From Bryobacterales bacterium (GTDB lineage Bacteria > Acidobacteriota > Terriglobia > Bryobacterales > Bryobacteraceae): a stretch of DNA of 34,694 nucleotides. A model generated the notes under the pieces. That model was not told where the DNA came from. It saw only the letters and a program-made list of their open reading frames with translations, and ran no database searches. The stretch lies in assembly GCA_016789785.1 (NCBI GenBank), contig JAEUQE010000075.1:1-34694 (forward strand), written 5' to 3'. Below, in pieces: positions 1-7,960 of this stretch. A program made the position numbers and the translations under genes. Within the stretch, counting starts at the first letter, position 1. The number at the start of each line of letters is the position of its first letter.

Positions 1-56
1 GCGAGAATTCTCATTCCCCCTCCATTGTAGGCCGGGTTAGAATGGGGGCAGAGAGA

Positions 57-1691
57 ATGAGCTTGCTTTCACCAAGGCTGCAATTGAAGGTTGCGCAGAA
101 GCAGATCCTCACCCCTGGCCTCGTGCAGATGGTGACCGTGCTCCAGTTGAACCGGCAGGAGCTGCGGGACATGATCGCCACGGAGATGGCGAACAACCCG
201 TTTCTGGAAGAGAGCGCCGACATGGGGGAGGAACTGACACCGCAGGAGGTGCAATCTCTGCTTGAAGCGGAGAGGCATCCCGAACCTGCCGATCAGTCCA
301 TCACGGAGGCCGTGCACGAGGCCGCCCGTCCTGACAATGTCTTCGAGGTCGAGGCTCCCGACTTCACCAGCCGTGCCGACAACGAGGGCCGCGCTGAGTT
401 CGAGGGCCGTGCCGAGTTTGAACCGAGCCCCGAGTTCGACCGGCCTTCGCCCGAACCGGCCGCTGTTGCCGAAGAGGGCGGACCTGCGTCCCAATCCACC
501 GACAGTTTCGACGAGATCGATTTCGGGTCCTATTTTGACGATTATCTGGATCCCGGATTCAAGTCTCCGGCGGCGGAGTCTGTCGAGAAGCCTTCGTTCG
601 AGACATTCCTCTCATCGCCGGTGACGCTCGCCAGCCACCTCGACCAGCAGCTCGCGCTGATGATTCTCAGCGATCCGATTCGGGATGCGGCCGATGTGAT
701 TGTCGGCAATCTCGATGAGAACGGCTATTTGAACGAGAGTCTTGAAGACCTTGCGGCATTCGGCGAGTTCAAGATGGAGGATCTTGAGGCGGCGCTCAAG
801 GCCGTACAGTCTTGCGATCCTGCCGGCGTGGGCGCGCGCAATCCCCGCGAGTGTCTTTTGCTGCAGCTTGAAAGCCGCAATGGCAAGGGAGGAGTGGCGT
901 GGCAGATTATCGCTGACCACATGAAGCTTCTCGAATCCAAGCAGTTCAAGGAATTGGCGAAGGTGTTGGGCCGTCCGCCGGAGCATATTCAGATTGCGAT
1001 CAACGTGATTCGTCATCTGGATCCGCGTCCGGGCCTGCGCTATTCCGGTCCGGGTGCACGCCAGGTGGAGCCGGACGTCTATATTTCCAAGGACGGCGAC
1101 GACTACATCATTCAAATCAGCGATGAAGATCTGCCGCAGTTGCGCTTGAACTCGCAATACCGGCGCCTGATTGACCGCGATCAGGAGCCGAGCAAGGAAG
1201 TGCGCAACTACATGAAGGAGCGTTACGCTTCGGCGCTGCAGTTGATGAAGAATATCGAGCAGCGCAAGCAGACGATCTTCAAGGTGTGCCAGTCGATCAT
1301 TGGCCGCCAGACCGAGTTCCTGGAACTCGGACTCGACTATCTCCGGCCGATGATGATCAAAGATGTCGCCGAGGAGATTGGTGTACACGCATCGACGGTG
1401 AGCCGCGCGGTGGCAAATAAGTATGCACACACCCCGCAAGGCGTTTTCGAACTGCGCTTCTTCTTCTCCGAGGCGGTGCAGGGACCGTCGGGTGGAGGAA
1501 CGCCGTTACTGATCTTGAAGCGGCGCGTGAAGAAGATGATTGAGGACGAAGATCCCGCGCATCCTTTGACGGATGAGCAGATCACCGAACGTCTCCAGTC
1601 CGAAGGCATTCAGGTCACGCGCCGGACCGTAGCGAAGTACCGCGAGGACATGAAGATACCCTCGACGCACCAACGGCGGCGCCGGGAGTAA
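57..1691 (+). CDS. rpoN: RNA polymerase sigma-54 factor RpoN
   Basis: This is the alternative sigma factor that directs RNA polymerase to -24/-12 promoters and needs AAA+ activators to open DNA. The N-terminus carries the Gln/Leu-rich region I (QLKVAQKQILTPGLVQMV and following, residues 1-50). An acidic, low-complexity linker follows (about 55-165) with a short tandem GRAEFE repeat. The core-binding and HTH regions come next, and the RpoN box reads TRRTVAKYRE at about 521-530, where most homologues have Ala first. The length of 544 aa is normal or slightly long because of the linker. I prefer the ATG at 57 over the in-frame ATG at 42, because a G-rich Shine-Dalgarno-like stretch lies just before it and the protein then starts at region I. 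It heads a same-strand cluster with hpf and rapZ, a common arrangement. The family call is secure. Confidence 0.96.
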   Translation: MSLLSPRLQLKVAQKQILTPGLVQMVTVLQLNRQELRDMIATEMANNPFLEESADMGEELTPQEVQSLLEAERHPEPADQSITEAVHEAARPDNVFEVEAPDFTSRADNEGRAEFEGRAEFEPSPEFDRPSPEPAAVAEEGGPASQSTDSFDEIDFGSYFDDYLDPGFKSPAAESVEKPSFETFLSSPVTLASHLDQQLALMILSDPIRDAADVIVGNLDENGYLNESLEDLAAFGEFKMEDLEAALKAVQSCDPAGVGARNPRECLLLQLESRNGKGGVAWQIIADHMKLLESKQFKELAKVLGRPPEHIQIAINVIRHLDPRPGLRYSGPGARQVEPDVYISKDGDDYIIQISDEDLPQLRLNSQYRRLIDRDQEPSKEVRNYMKERYASALQLMKNIEQRKQTIFKVCQSIIGRQTEFLELGLDYLRPMMIKDVAEEIGVHASTVSRAVANKYAHTPQGVFELRFFFSEAVQGPSGGGTPLLILKRRVKKMIEDEDPAHPLTDEQITERLQSEGIQVTRRTVAKYREDMKIPSTHQRRRRE

Positions 1692-1706
1692 CTCCATTCA
1701 CGGAGG

Positions 1707-1720
1707 GGCACGATCCTTGT
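1707..1720 (+). promoter_or_regulatory. Candidate sigma-54 (-24/-12) promoter for hpf
   Basis: In the 63-base gap between rpoN and hpf the sequence GGCACGATCCTTGT has the sigma-54 layout: a GG with the following CACG, ten bases between the two dinucleotides, and TTG at the -12 element. The last -12 base is T instead of the usual C, so the site is imperfect. Transcription would start near 1732, leaving about 20 bases that include the hpf ribosome binding site. The match is visible; its use as a promoter is inference. Confidence 0.4.
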
Positions 1721-1754
1721 CCGAAAGAACCCAAATCCCATTTGGAGGAGCTCA

Positions 1755-2357
1755 ATGAAAGTCACCTATACAGGTTCAGCCCAGTTGTCACAGGCACAGC
1801 AGAAGAAGGTGGATTCGAAACTCGCCAAGCTTGGCAAACTGCTGGACCGGCGAGGCGAGAAGGAGGCTCACCTCATTCTCGCCACCGAGCGTCACCTCCA
1901 GCGCGCCGAAATCACCGCGCGCTACTACGACCATCCACTGGTGGGACTGCACGCCGATCCCGACACGTTCACCGCAATTTCGGGCGCCATTGAGAAGATG
2001 GAAAAGCAGATCCTGAAGCTGCGTACGAAATGGCGAGACACCAAGCGGACACCCGACGCGAAGGCGTGGAAAATCGCGGTCACTCCAGCGGAAACGCCGA
2101 AAAAAGCTGCCAAGGCGGCCGGGAAGCCGAATGCGAAGCCAGCCGTGAAAGCGAAGAAGGCTCCGGAACCGGTAGAGGAGGACGAACGCCAGGTGTTCCG
2201 TGTAAACCACAATCGCCGCAAGCCCATGACGTTGGAAGAAGCGATCATCGAACTGGATGACAATCGCGACTACATGGTTTATCGCGACGCGGAGTCGGAC
2301 CGGGTACAGGTGTTGGTGAAGCGGCGCGACGGACACTTCGATTTGATCGAGGGATAG
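1755..2357 (+). CDS. hpf: Ribosome hibernation promoting factor, long form
   Basis: Long HPF dimerises 70S ribosomes into inactive 100S particles in stationary phase or starvation. The N-terminal domain (about 1-100) has the S30AE/YfiA pattern (MKVTYTGSAQLS, ERHLQRAEITARYYDHP, ISGAIEKMEKQILK). A Lys/Ala/Pro-rich linker (about 100-140) leads to the C-terminal dimerisation domain (about 143-200) with VFRVNHNRRKPMTLEEAI and YMVYRDAESDRVQVLVKRRDG. The 200-aa length and the C-terminal domain mark the long form rather than short HPF or YfiA. A strong GGAGGAG lies just ahead of the ATG. The gene sits 63 bases after rpoN and one base before rapZ, so it is probably co-transcribed with rapZ. A sigma-54-like promoter candidate precedes it. 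Confidence 0.95.
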   Translation: MKVTYTGSAQLSQAQQKKVDSKLAKLGKLLDRRGEKEAHLILATERHLQRAEITARYYDHPLVGLHADPDTFTAISGAIEKMEKQILKLRTKWRDTKRTPDAKAWKIAVTPAETPKKAAKAAGKPNAKPAVKAKKAPEPVEEDERQVFRVNHNRRKPMTLEEAIIELDDNRDYMVYRDAESDRVQVLVKRRDGHFDLIEG

Positions 2358-2358
2358 C

Positions 2359-3249
2359 ATGTCTCAGGCACCCGAGACTCCCGACTCAAAAGCGCGGCCC
2401 GAACTGGTGGTGGTCACCGGACTCAGCGGTTCGGGAAAAGGCACCGTGTTGAAGTGCTTCGAGGATCTCGGGTTCTACTCGGTCGACAATTTGCCCACCG
2501 GGCTGATTCCGAAGTTCGCGGAACTCACGAAGTCGTCGCCGGACATTCGAAGCGCCGCGCTCGGAGTGGATATTCGCGAAGGTGTGGGACTCACCGAGTT
2601 TCCCGACGTCTACAAGAAGTTGCGCAAGCAACTGCGCACCATGCTCGTTTTTCTGGAAGCGGATGACGCGACCTTGCTGCGGCGATTCAGCGAGACGCGC
2701 CGTCCGCACCCGCTGGGACGTCAGGAATCGGTTGGCGAAAGCCTCGCCAAAGAGCGTCGCGCCTTGATGCCGATCCGCGAACTGGCGGACCATATTCTCG
2801 ACACCACCCGGTTCAATGTCCATGAGTTGCGCGACGTGATTCGCGAGAAATTCGAAGGCTCGCGCGAGGAGCACAAGCTGATCATTTGCGTGACCAGTTT
2901 CGGATTTCGCAATGGCGTGCCCCCGGATAGCGACCTCGTTTTCGATGTACGTTTCCTCCCTAATCCGAACTACATTCCGGAGTTCAAGCCGCTCACTGGC
3001 CGGCATCCACGAGTGGCGCGCTACATCCGGTCGTTCCCGCAGACCCAGGAGTTCATGAGCCGGATCTCCGACCTGCTGGTTTACCTCATCCCTCATTACA
3101 TCCGCGAAGGAAAGAGCTACCTCACCATCTCCTTCGGATGCACCGGCGGTCAGCATCGCAGCGTCATGATGGCCGCGGACATCCGCAAGCATTTGAGCCG
3201 TACCGGGTACAAAGTGAAGGAAGTGCATCGCGACATGGGGAAGAAATAG
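2359..3249 (+). CDS. rapZ: RNase adapter protein RapZ (YvcJ family P-loop protein)
   Basis: RapZ/YvcJ proteins are nucleotide-binding regulators. In enterobacteria RapZ guides RNase E to the GlmZ small RNA and so controls glucosamine-6-phosphate synthesis. The Walker A motif GLSGSGKGT is at about residues 21-29, followed by the typical ALKCFEDLGF-like segment (VLKCFEDLGFYSVDNLP). The conserved C-terminal domain contains FGCTGGQHRSVMMAADIRKHL and ends HRDMGKK. At 296 aa it has the family's normal length. The start ATG lies one base after the hpf stop, implying translational coupling. Whether it uses an sRNA pathway outside enterobacteria is unknown, so the molecular role here is inferred only from the family. 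Confidence 0.94.
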   Translation: MSQAPETPDSKARPELVVVTGLSGSGKGTVLKCFEDLGFYSVDNLPTGLIPKFAELTKSSPDIRSAALGVDIREGVGLTEFPDVYKKLRKQLRTMLVFLEADDATLLRRFSETRRPHPLGRQESVGESLAKERRALMPIRELADHILDTTRFNVHELRDVIREKFEGSREEHKLIICVTSFGFRNGVPPDSDLVFDVRFLPNPNYIPEFKPLTGRHPRVARYIRSFPQTQEFMSRISDLLVYLIPHYIREGKSYLTISFGCTGGQHRSVMMAADIRKHLSRTGYKVKEVHRDMGKK

Positions 3250-3300
3250 AGCGCGTCCGCGAAGTGGACTCGCCAGGGTCCGACCCATCATCATGGAGGA

Positions 3301-4116
3301 ATGAAGCTTCCTCCCGTTCCCCTGACACTTGAAGGCGCGGCGGTACTGCATCAGATGATGCGGGTCCGCTGGAGTGCGCTGCGCGACGTCCCGCACGATG
3401 ACCGGCAGGCGATGGCGCAGGAAGCAGCCGCGGTTTTTGGCGACGGCAAGTCGTCCGCCATGTTCGCCATGCTTGGCCACAAGGGCGACCTTATGTTCGT
3501 GCACTTCCGCAAGGACTTCGAGGAACTCGCCGCCACGGAGTTGCAGATTTCGCAGCTACGCCTGATGGACTATCTCGAGCCCGTGAACTCCTATCTGTCG
3601 GTGGTGGAATTGGGTCTGTATGAATCGACGGGCAAGACCTATCAGACCCTGGCGGAGAAGGGTGTGGAACCGCACAGCGAAGCCTGGGATCAGGGCGTGG
3701 AAGAGGTCCTGCAACGGCAGCGCGAGGCGATGGCTCCACGCCTGCACCAGCAGATTCCGCCGAACCGCTACATCTGTTTCTATCCGATGGACCGGCGCCG
3801 CGGCGAGCAGAAGAACTGGTACATGGAGCCGATGCCGGAACGGGCGCGCATGATGCATGAGCACGGGCTGGTGGGCCGGCGCTACGCGGGCAAGGTGAAG
3901 CAGATCATTTCGGGATCGATTGGCTTCGACGATTGGGAATGGGGCGTGGACCTGTTTGCCGATGATCCGCTGGTATTCAAGAAGCTGATCTACGAAATGC
4001 GGTTTGACGAAGTGAGTGCGATGTACGCCGCTTTCGGCACGTTTTTCGTGGGATTGAGAATAAGTGCGTTGGACTTAGGGGAATACTTGTCAGGCAAGAT
4101 GCCCCCTGCGAGATAG
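3301..4116 (+). CDS. hemQ: Coproheme decarboxylase HemQ (ChdC)
   Basis: HemQ decarboxylates coproheme to heme b with peroxide, the last step of the coproporphyrin-dependent heme pathway. The protein matches the chlorite dismutase-fold family: YPMDRRRGEQKNWY carries the catalytic Tyr, MMHEHGLVGRRYAGK carries the proximal heme His, and the near-invariant segments GSIGFDDWEWGVDLFADDP, FKKLIYEMRFDEVSA and GTFFVGLR follow. The residue four after the catalytic Tyr is Arg where Firmicute enzymes have Lys, as in several other phyla. The length (271 aa) is normal. The start is awkward: GGAGGA abuts the ATG at 3301 with no spacing and no better in-frame start is visible, so initiation may be inefficient. 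It lies 51 bases after rapZ on the same strand. Confidence 0.92.
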   Translation: MKLPPVPLTLEGAAVLHQMMRVRWSALRDVPHDDRQAMAQEAAAVFGDGKSSAMFAMLGHKGDLMFVHFRKDFEELAATELQISQLRLMDYLEPVNSYLSVVELGLYESTGKTYQTLAEKGVEPHSEAWDQGVEEVLQRQREAMAPRLHQQIPPNRYICFYPMDRRRGEQKNWYMEPMPERARMMHEHGLVGRRYAGKVKQIISGSIGFDDWEWGVDLFADDPLVFKKLIYEMRFDEVSAMYAAFGTFFVGLRISALDLGEYLSGKMPPAR

Positions 4117-4201
4117 TTGGCCGATACCCTTCCGTAAAGCAGGGCGTTTATCCGGAAAGTAACGCTTGCGCTCCTTTCGCCGATATGCGCAGTAAGCGAT
4201 C

Positions 4202-5410
4202 ATGAAAGGGCAAACAATGCCGCTAGCTTTCCGGGCGGAAGATGAACGATCTGCCATACAGGCACACTGTCTGAGGGTAGCTGCCGCGGCCACTCAATTG
4301 TCGAACAGGCTGCACTGGAGTCAGGACCGGCAGGCGGCGCTCGGGCAGGCGGCACGGATGCATCACCGGCTCGCCGTATCGCCCGATTCGCGCATGCTGA
4401 ACCGTCTGATTCTGGAAGTATGGGGCCTTCCGACCACCTTGACCGAAGAGGACGGAGGACCGTCGTCGGTTGAGATGGCACGGCTGCTGGAGTTGTGTTG
4501 TTTTTTTGTACAGCGTTGGGAGTTCATTCCCTATGAGCTGTACAGCTTTCCCGAAATTGTCGATGAACTGCGGTTCATGGCCTCGGATGGCTTCTTCGAA
4601 GAGGCACATGTGGCGGGGCTCTCGGCGGTGCCGAGTGTCAGCCTCGATCAGGTGAAGCAGATTGTCCCGAAGCTGCCCGTCTTTCCGGCGGTTGCGATGC
4701 AGGCTCTGAAGCTTGCCTCCGACCCGATGTCGAGCGCGTCGCGCCTGGAGCAGATCATCGAAAAAGACCCGGTGCTGGCCGGCGAGATACTGAAGGCGGC
4801 GAACTCGCCACTGCGTTCCCCAGCCCGCCCGATCCGCAGCATTCGCCAGGCCGTAGTCTACATGGGCGTGCACGATAGCAGCCGCATCATCGCGTCAGCG
4901 GCCTTGCGGCCTCTGTTCGACAGCCCGCTGCTTGAGCCGTTGTGGGCGCATTCGCTCGAGGTGGCGAAGGTGGCCGAAGAGCTCGCGGGAATCTCCAGGC
5001 GCAGTGAACCCGCGGACGCATTCCTGGCCGGCTTGCTGCACGATGTGGGACGGCTCGCCCTGTGGAAACTCCCCGCGCGCGTGGTCCGGCAATACGGGGC
5101 GCTGGTTGACCAAGGCTGTGAACCGATGTTTGCCGAGACTCTGCTCTGCGGATTCGACCATTGCACGGCGGGCCGCGAGGTTGCCGAGTATTGGTACCTG
5201 GAACCGAAGATCGTGGAAGCGGTGAGTTGCCATCATCATCCCGAACGGACGACTTCGCCGCTGGCGCACTTGTTGTATCTGGCAGAGTATTGGACGAATT
5301 CGCAAGAGGATCTGCCATCCCTGGCGCGGCTGCAACATGCATTGCGGGCACTCGAATTGACGCCGGAGAAACTCAAAGTACTGGGAGATCGTCCCATGCC
5401 GGAGTGGTAG
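4202..5410 (+). CDS. HDOD domain-containing signalling protein
   Basis: HDOD domains are degenerate relatives of HD phosphohydrolases found in signalling and stress proteins. Residues about 1-140 form a helical region I do not recognise. From about 150 the HDOD pattern is clear: VKQIVPKLPVFPAVAMQALKLASDP, IIEKDPVLAGEILKAANSP, SIRQAVVYMG. FLAGLLHDVGRLAL then keeps an HD dipeptide, and VSCHHHPE follows. An in-frame ATG at 4217 has AAAGGG about six bases upstream and may be the true start; the ATG at 4202 has no Shine-Dalgarno. The gene stands 85 bases after hemQ and is followed by about 360 bases without a confident gene. No partner domain reveals its signal. Confidence 0.85.
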   Translation: MKGQTMPLAFRAEDERSAIQAHCLRVAAAATQLSNRLHWSQDRQAALGQAARMHHRLAVSPDSRMLNRLILEVWGLPTTLTEEDGGPSSVEMARLLELCCFFVQRWEFIPYELYSFPEIVDELRFMASDGFFEEAHVAGLSAVPSVSLDQVKQIVPKLPVFPAVAMQALKLASDPMSSASRLEQIIEKDPVLAGEILKAANSPLRSPARPIRSIRQAVVYMGVHDSSRIIASAALRPLFDSPLLEPLWAHSLEVAKVAEELAGISRRSEPADAFLAGLLHDVGRLALWKLPARVVRQYGALVDQGCEPMFAETLLCGFDHCTAGREVAEYWYLEPKIVEAVSCHHHPERTTSPLAHLLYLAEYWTNSQEDLPSLARLQHALRALELTPEKLKVLGDRPMPEW

Positions 5411-5634
5411 ACGCTCCGGGGAGAGGCGCCAGCACGCAGTACGGAGTGGCCAGTGCCATGTCCATACTCGGGCTCGGTTCACGCGGCCTTCAGGCTGCCG
5501 CCTCGACAATCGTGTCGAGGACTGTGGTCGGGGCCAGCGAATCGCCCCAGGTGGAGCACAAGCGCTCGGCCAGCAGGACGGTTAGGCGGTTTGGGATCTC
5601 GGCGATCGCACGTGTTCGTTCACCTCGCCCTACA

Positions 5635-5653
5635 CCGAGACGAGTCGTCTCGG
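5635..5653. repeat. Perfect 9-bp-arm palindrome
   Basis: Arms CCGAGACGA and TCGTCTCGG are separated by one base. It is the first of three palindromes packed into about 125 bp behind the HDOD gene, a pattern typical of REP/BIME-like extragenic repeats. No T-tract follows, so an intrinsic terminator is unlikely. Confidence 0.7.
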
Positions 5654-5654
5654 C

Positions 5655-5681
5655 GTGGCAGGCTTAAGCCTGCGCTACCAC
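5655..5681. repeat. REP-like palindrome around a 16-bp perfect core
   Basis: The core GCAGGCTTAAGCCTGC (5658-5673) is a perfect palindrome, with an outer GTGG/CCAC pairing. The right flank GCTACCAC (5674-5681) recurs exactly at 5720-5727, next to the third palindrome. This suggests a repeated module rather than chance hairpins. Confidence 0.65.
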
Positions 5682-5731
5682 AATTTGCACGGCGCCAAAA
5701 TGCAAAAGTGAAGAGCATTGCTACCACGCTT

Positions 5732-5758
5732 CGCGGCGGAGTAGGATGCTCCGCCGCG
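5732..5758. repeat. GC-rich hairpin, 10-bp perfect stem
   Basis: Arms CGCGGCGGAG and CTCCGCCGCG flank a seven-base loop (TAGGATG). It lies 14 bases past the end of the minus-strand gene at 5772 and behind the plus-strand HDOD gene. It could therefore protect or end transcripts from both sides, although neither side has a T-run. Confidence 0.7.
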
Positions 5759-5771
5759 TCAACGAATCTAC

Positions 5772-6512
5772 TTACTTCGGAGCGTAGCTCAAGTCGGCGA
5801 GATACCGGTAGACCGTGCTCTCCGACTCCCTCACCAAAGTCGCACGCTTGGCGAGAAATTTCCGGTAATTCTCGTCACCCATCGCCTTGCGCGCGTTCGG
5901 AATGCCATCCAGATCACTCCAGCCTTTCAGCCCCCGGACCGACACGTAGGTCTCGGATGGACCGCCCATGCGACGTCGCGCGAACACGTAAGTGGATGTT
6001 CCGGCCTTGCGGAGAGCGGGAAACAAGTCGCTCTTGATGAGCGCGACGTAGTCTTCTCCTTTGCCAGGCAGCGCACTCGTACGCAGCGCTTGCAGCATGG
6101 AAGGCATTTCAGTCGAGGTGATGGAGACCTCAGGGAGGATCTCGTCAATCATGATCTCCCTGCTCTCGACGCATGTGGCGAGCCTTGTCGAAAGGGCGAC
6201 AATCGCCGGGTGATTCGAAATCGGATGGGTTGCGCCGGCATCGGCCAAGTCTTTGAACGACCGCACCCACACGAACTCTTGAGGGCCAGTCAGACTCTCA
6301 TACCAAAGCGAAGTGCGATCGAACTTCTCCTTTTGAAGGACGGCTTGCGCGTCCCGGAGGATGGCGCGGAAATCGCCAATCCGGTCGGGCTTCACCCGGA
6401 AGCGGTGGGCAACACGGATATTCTGCGTTTGCGCAGACATGGGAATCGCCAGAGTGGCGAGAATCGCCGTCGCGAGCAGCATTCGACGGTTGCATATTGT
6501 CAGTTGAGGCAT
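5772..6512 (-). CDS. Exported protein with two ABM-like ferredoxin-fold halves
   Basis: I do not recognise a named family. The N-terminus is a signal peptide (RRMLLATAILATLAIPMSAQ, cleavage near residue 28). The mature part seems to contain two related halves. Residues about 33-90 (VAHRFRVKPDRIGDFRAIL, then WYESLTGPQEFVWVRSF) and about 145-205 (LPGKGEDYVALI, then STYVFARRRMGGPSETYVSVRGL) share the layout of antibiotic-biosynthesis-monooxygenase/NIPSNAP-like alpha-beta barrels, which often act as dimers; here the pair may sit in one chain. AAGGAG precedes the ATG at good spacing. The gene lies 73 bases downstream of the DUF3179 gene on the same strand, so the two may form an operon. The enzymatic role is unknown. 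Confidence 0.75.
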   Translation of the reverse strand: MPQLTICNRRMLLATAILATLAIPMSAQTQNIRVAHRFRVKPDRIGDFRAILRDAQAVLQKEKFDRTSLWYESLTGPQEFVWVRSFKDLADAGATHPISNHPAIVALSTRLATCVESREIMIDEILPEVSITSTEMPSMLQALRTSALPGKGEDYVALIKSDLFPALRKAGTSTYVFARRRMGGPSETYVSVRGLKGWSDLDGIPNARKAMGDENYRKFLAKRATLVRESESTVYRYLADLSYAPK

Positions 6513-6585
6513 CGGGATCTCCTTGCAGCGGATCTGTTTCCTGCTGCACGCTTCTCAGCGCAGGGGCTCGGGGAAAAGGGCCAGG

Positions 6586-7812
6586 TCAGCGGACGAGAAC
6601 GGTATCCGGATATTGCGCATACCACCCGAACCAGAACGCCCGATGTGCCGGGATTTGCTTGCCATCCACGAACACCCGGTTGGCCCCGGCTTCGGTGCGA
6701 ATGGTCAGCCTCACGCCATCGTGCTCCAGTTCGTATTCTGGCCGCCGGTCGAGAAACCTGGCTGCGATGGCCAGTGGGCGCTTCCCTCGAATCCGAATCA
6801 CCAGCACCTCATCTTTGTTCTTCAGCCGCTTGTCCCTGCGCACGACCTCGAACATCAGGTCGTCGGTGGCGAAGTAGTCCCGGTACGCCGCGCCTTCCGA
6901 ATAATCACGCGAATGCCCGGTGTCCGGCGAAAGCACCCGGGTTTCGGGATAGCGCTTCCGCCAGTCGCCCCACGACGTCGTAACCACCGGTGCGAAGTCT
7001 AGTTCCAGTTCCGAGCCTGCAAGCGAACCGATCATCGGCTTCCCTTGCAGCGTGGGCCAGAGCGAGTTCGTCTCTTCGTCGAACATCAGTTTGCTCGACT
7101 GATAGAGCAATCCGCTGGTACCGAAGGTGAACTTGCGCCCACCGGTCTGAGAGCGGTAGGGGATCACCGTGCCGCAGAGGGTGCAATAGACGATGGTGAG
7201 ATCGAGCCCACCCACAAGGTCCGTCGCCATCTCGTGCCAGGCAAGGATGCGCTTCGGGTAGGCTTTCGCCTCGCCTCCATGCTCGATTCCGAAGACGACG
7301 TTCGAGTCCTTCAGATACTTCGCATCCTCTGCAGGCAGCATCTTCGGCGCGCGCAGCGGTGGGATGCCGTTGACGGTCACGCCACCCCACTCGACCTCGG
7401 CAAGCGGAATGAGCGATCGTACGCCGGGAGGAAAGAAGGAGCGCATGCGCGGGTCGAGGTTGCCGTAGAGCACGCCCTTGAAGATCGCGTACTGCGAGTG
7501 TGGAGGTTCCTGCAACGACCATGCCCATCGGGTCCACTGGCGGATATCGCCGCCAAAGCCTTTCCGCGTCCGTTCCGTCAGAAAGGCCAGCAGACATTCA
7601 CCCACGCCCGGCCGCGTCCTCGGCGAGATGAGCCGGATCATCTCGATGATCTGGATCGTGTAGGCATTCCGCCATTGTTTGGCGAGTTGCCGCATGGCGT
7701 TGCGTGAAACCTGTTCGTCATCCGCGACGAGTTGGAAGAACAGGCTAAGCACCGGCTCGGGCGGCTGAAACGCAAGCGCCATCCACAGGTCGCGCCGCGA
7801 GATACCCTCCAT
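6586..7812 (-). CDS. DUF3179 domain-containing protein
   Basis: The central and C-terminal two thirds match DUF3179, a domain of unknown function with a conserved Cys-x2-Cys segment. Visible landmarks are VVFGIEHGGEAKAYPKRIL, AWHEMATDLVGG, VYCTLCGTVIPY, FGTSGLLYQSSKLMFDEETNSLW, and a late VLSPDTGHSRDYSEGAAYRDYF. The N-terminal 150 residues are outside the usual domain and look helical. I see no clear signal peptide, although many relatives are exported. The ATG at 7812 has only a weak AGGA two bases upstream, and no earlier in-frame ATG was found. The gene is transcribed divergently from the DUF1549/DUF1553 gene, with a shared 148-base region between them, and probably together with the exported ABM-like gene downstream. 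Confidence 0.88.
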   Translation of the reverse strand: MEGISRRDLWMALAFQPPEPVLSLFFQLVADDEQVSRNAMRQLAKQWRNAYTIQIIEMIRLISPRTRPGVGECLLAFLTERTRKGFGGDIRQWTRWAWSLQEPPHSQYAIFKGVLYGNLDPRMRSFFPPGVRSLIPLAEVEWGGVTVNGIPPLRAPKMLPAEDAKYLKDSNVVFGIEHGGEAKAYPKRILAWHEMATDLVGGLDLTIVYCTLCGTVIPYRSQTGGRKFTFGTSGLLYQSSKLMFDEETNSLWPTLQGKPMIGSLAGSELELDFAPVVTTSWGDWRKRYPETRVLSPDTGHSRDYSEGAAYRDYFATDDLMFEVVRRDKRLKNKDEVLVIRIRGKRPLAIAARFLDRRPEYELEHDGVRLTIRTEAGANRVFVDGKQIPAHRAFWFGWYAQYPDTVLVR

Positions 7813-7960
7813 GATCCTGTATGGTACATGGTTCGCGGAACAGATGATGGTTTCCGCAACAGGCCCAGAACCATGGTTGATCTAAGTGTCCTTTCTGTTC
7901 ACACGTGTGTTGCGCCACGCCCCGACTTATCGCATGATTGACCTAAGGCAATTTGTCCCT

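Larger units (their letters stand above)
5411..5771. other. Gene-poor stretch with palindromes and a possible decayed C-terminus
   Basis: This stretch between the HDOD gene and the convergent minus-strand gene holds no complete gene I can support. On the minus strand from about 5622 to 5490 an open frame reads like the end of a protein (AEIPNRLTVLLAERL, then LAPTTVLDTIVEAAA and a TGA). It has no start or upstream body, so it may be the remnant of a broken gene of unknown family. The right half contains three strong palindromes, listed separately. Confidence 0.4.

Noticed and set aside
5732..5758. Rho-independent terminator
   Set aside because: The stem is strong but neither strand has a following T-run, so I list it as a repeat hairpin.
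5453..6037. 194-codon plus-strand open frame
   Set aside because: It runs across the palindromes and antisense to the exported ABM-like gene, with Arg/Ser-rich low-complexity translation typical of shadow frames in GC-rich DNA.
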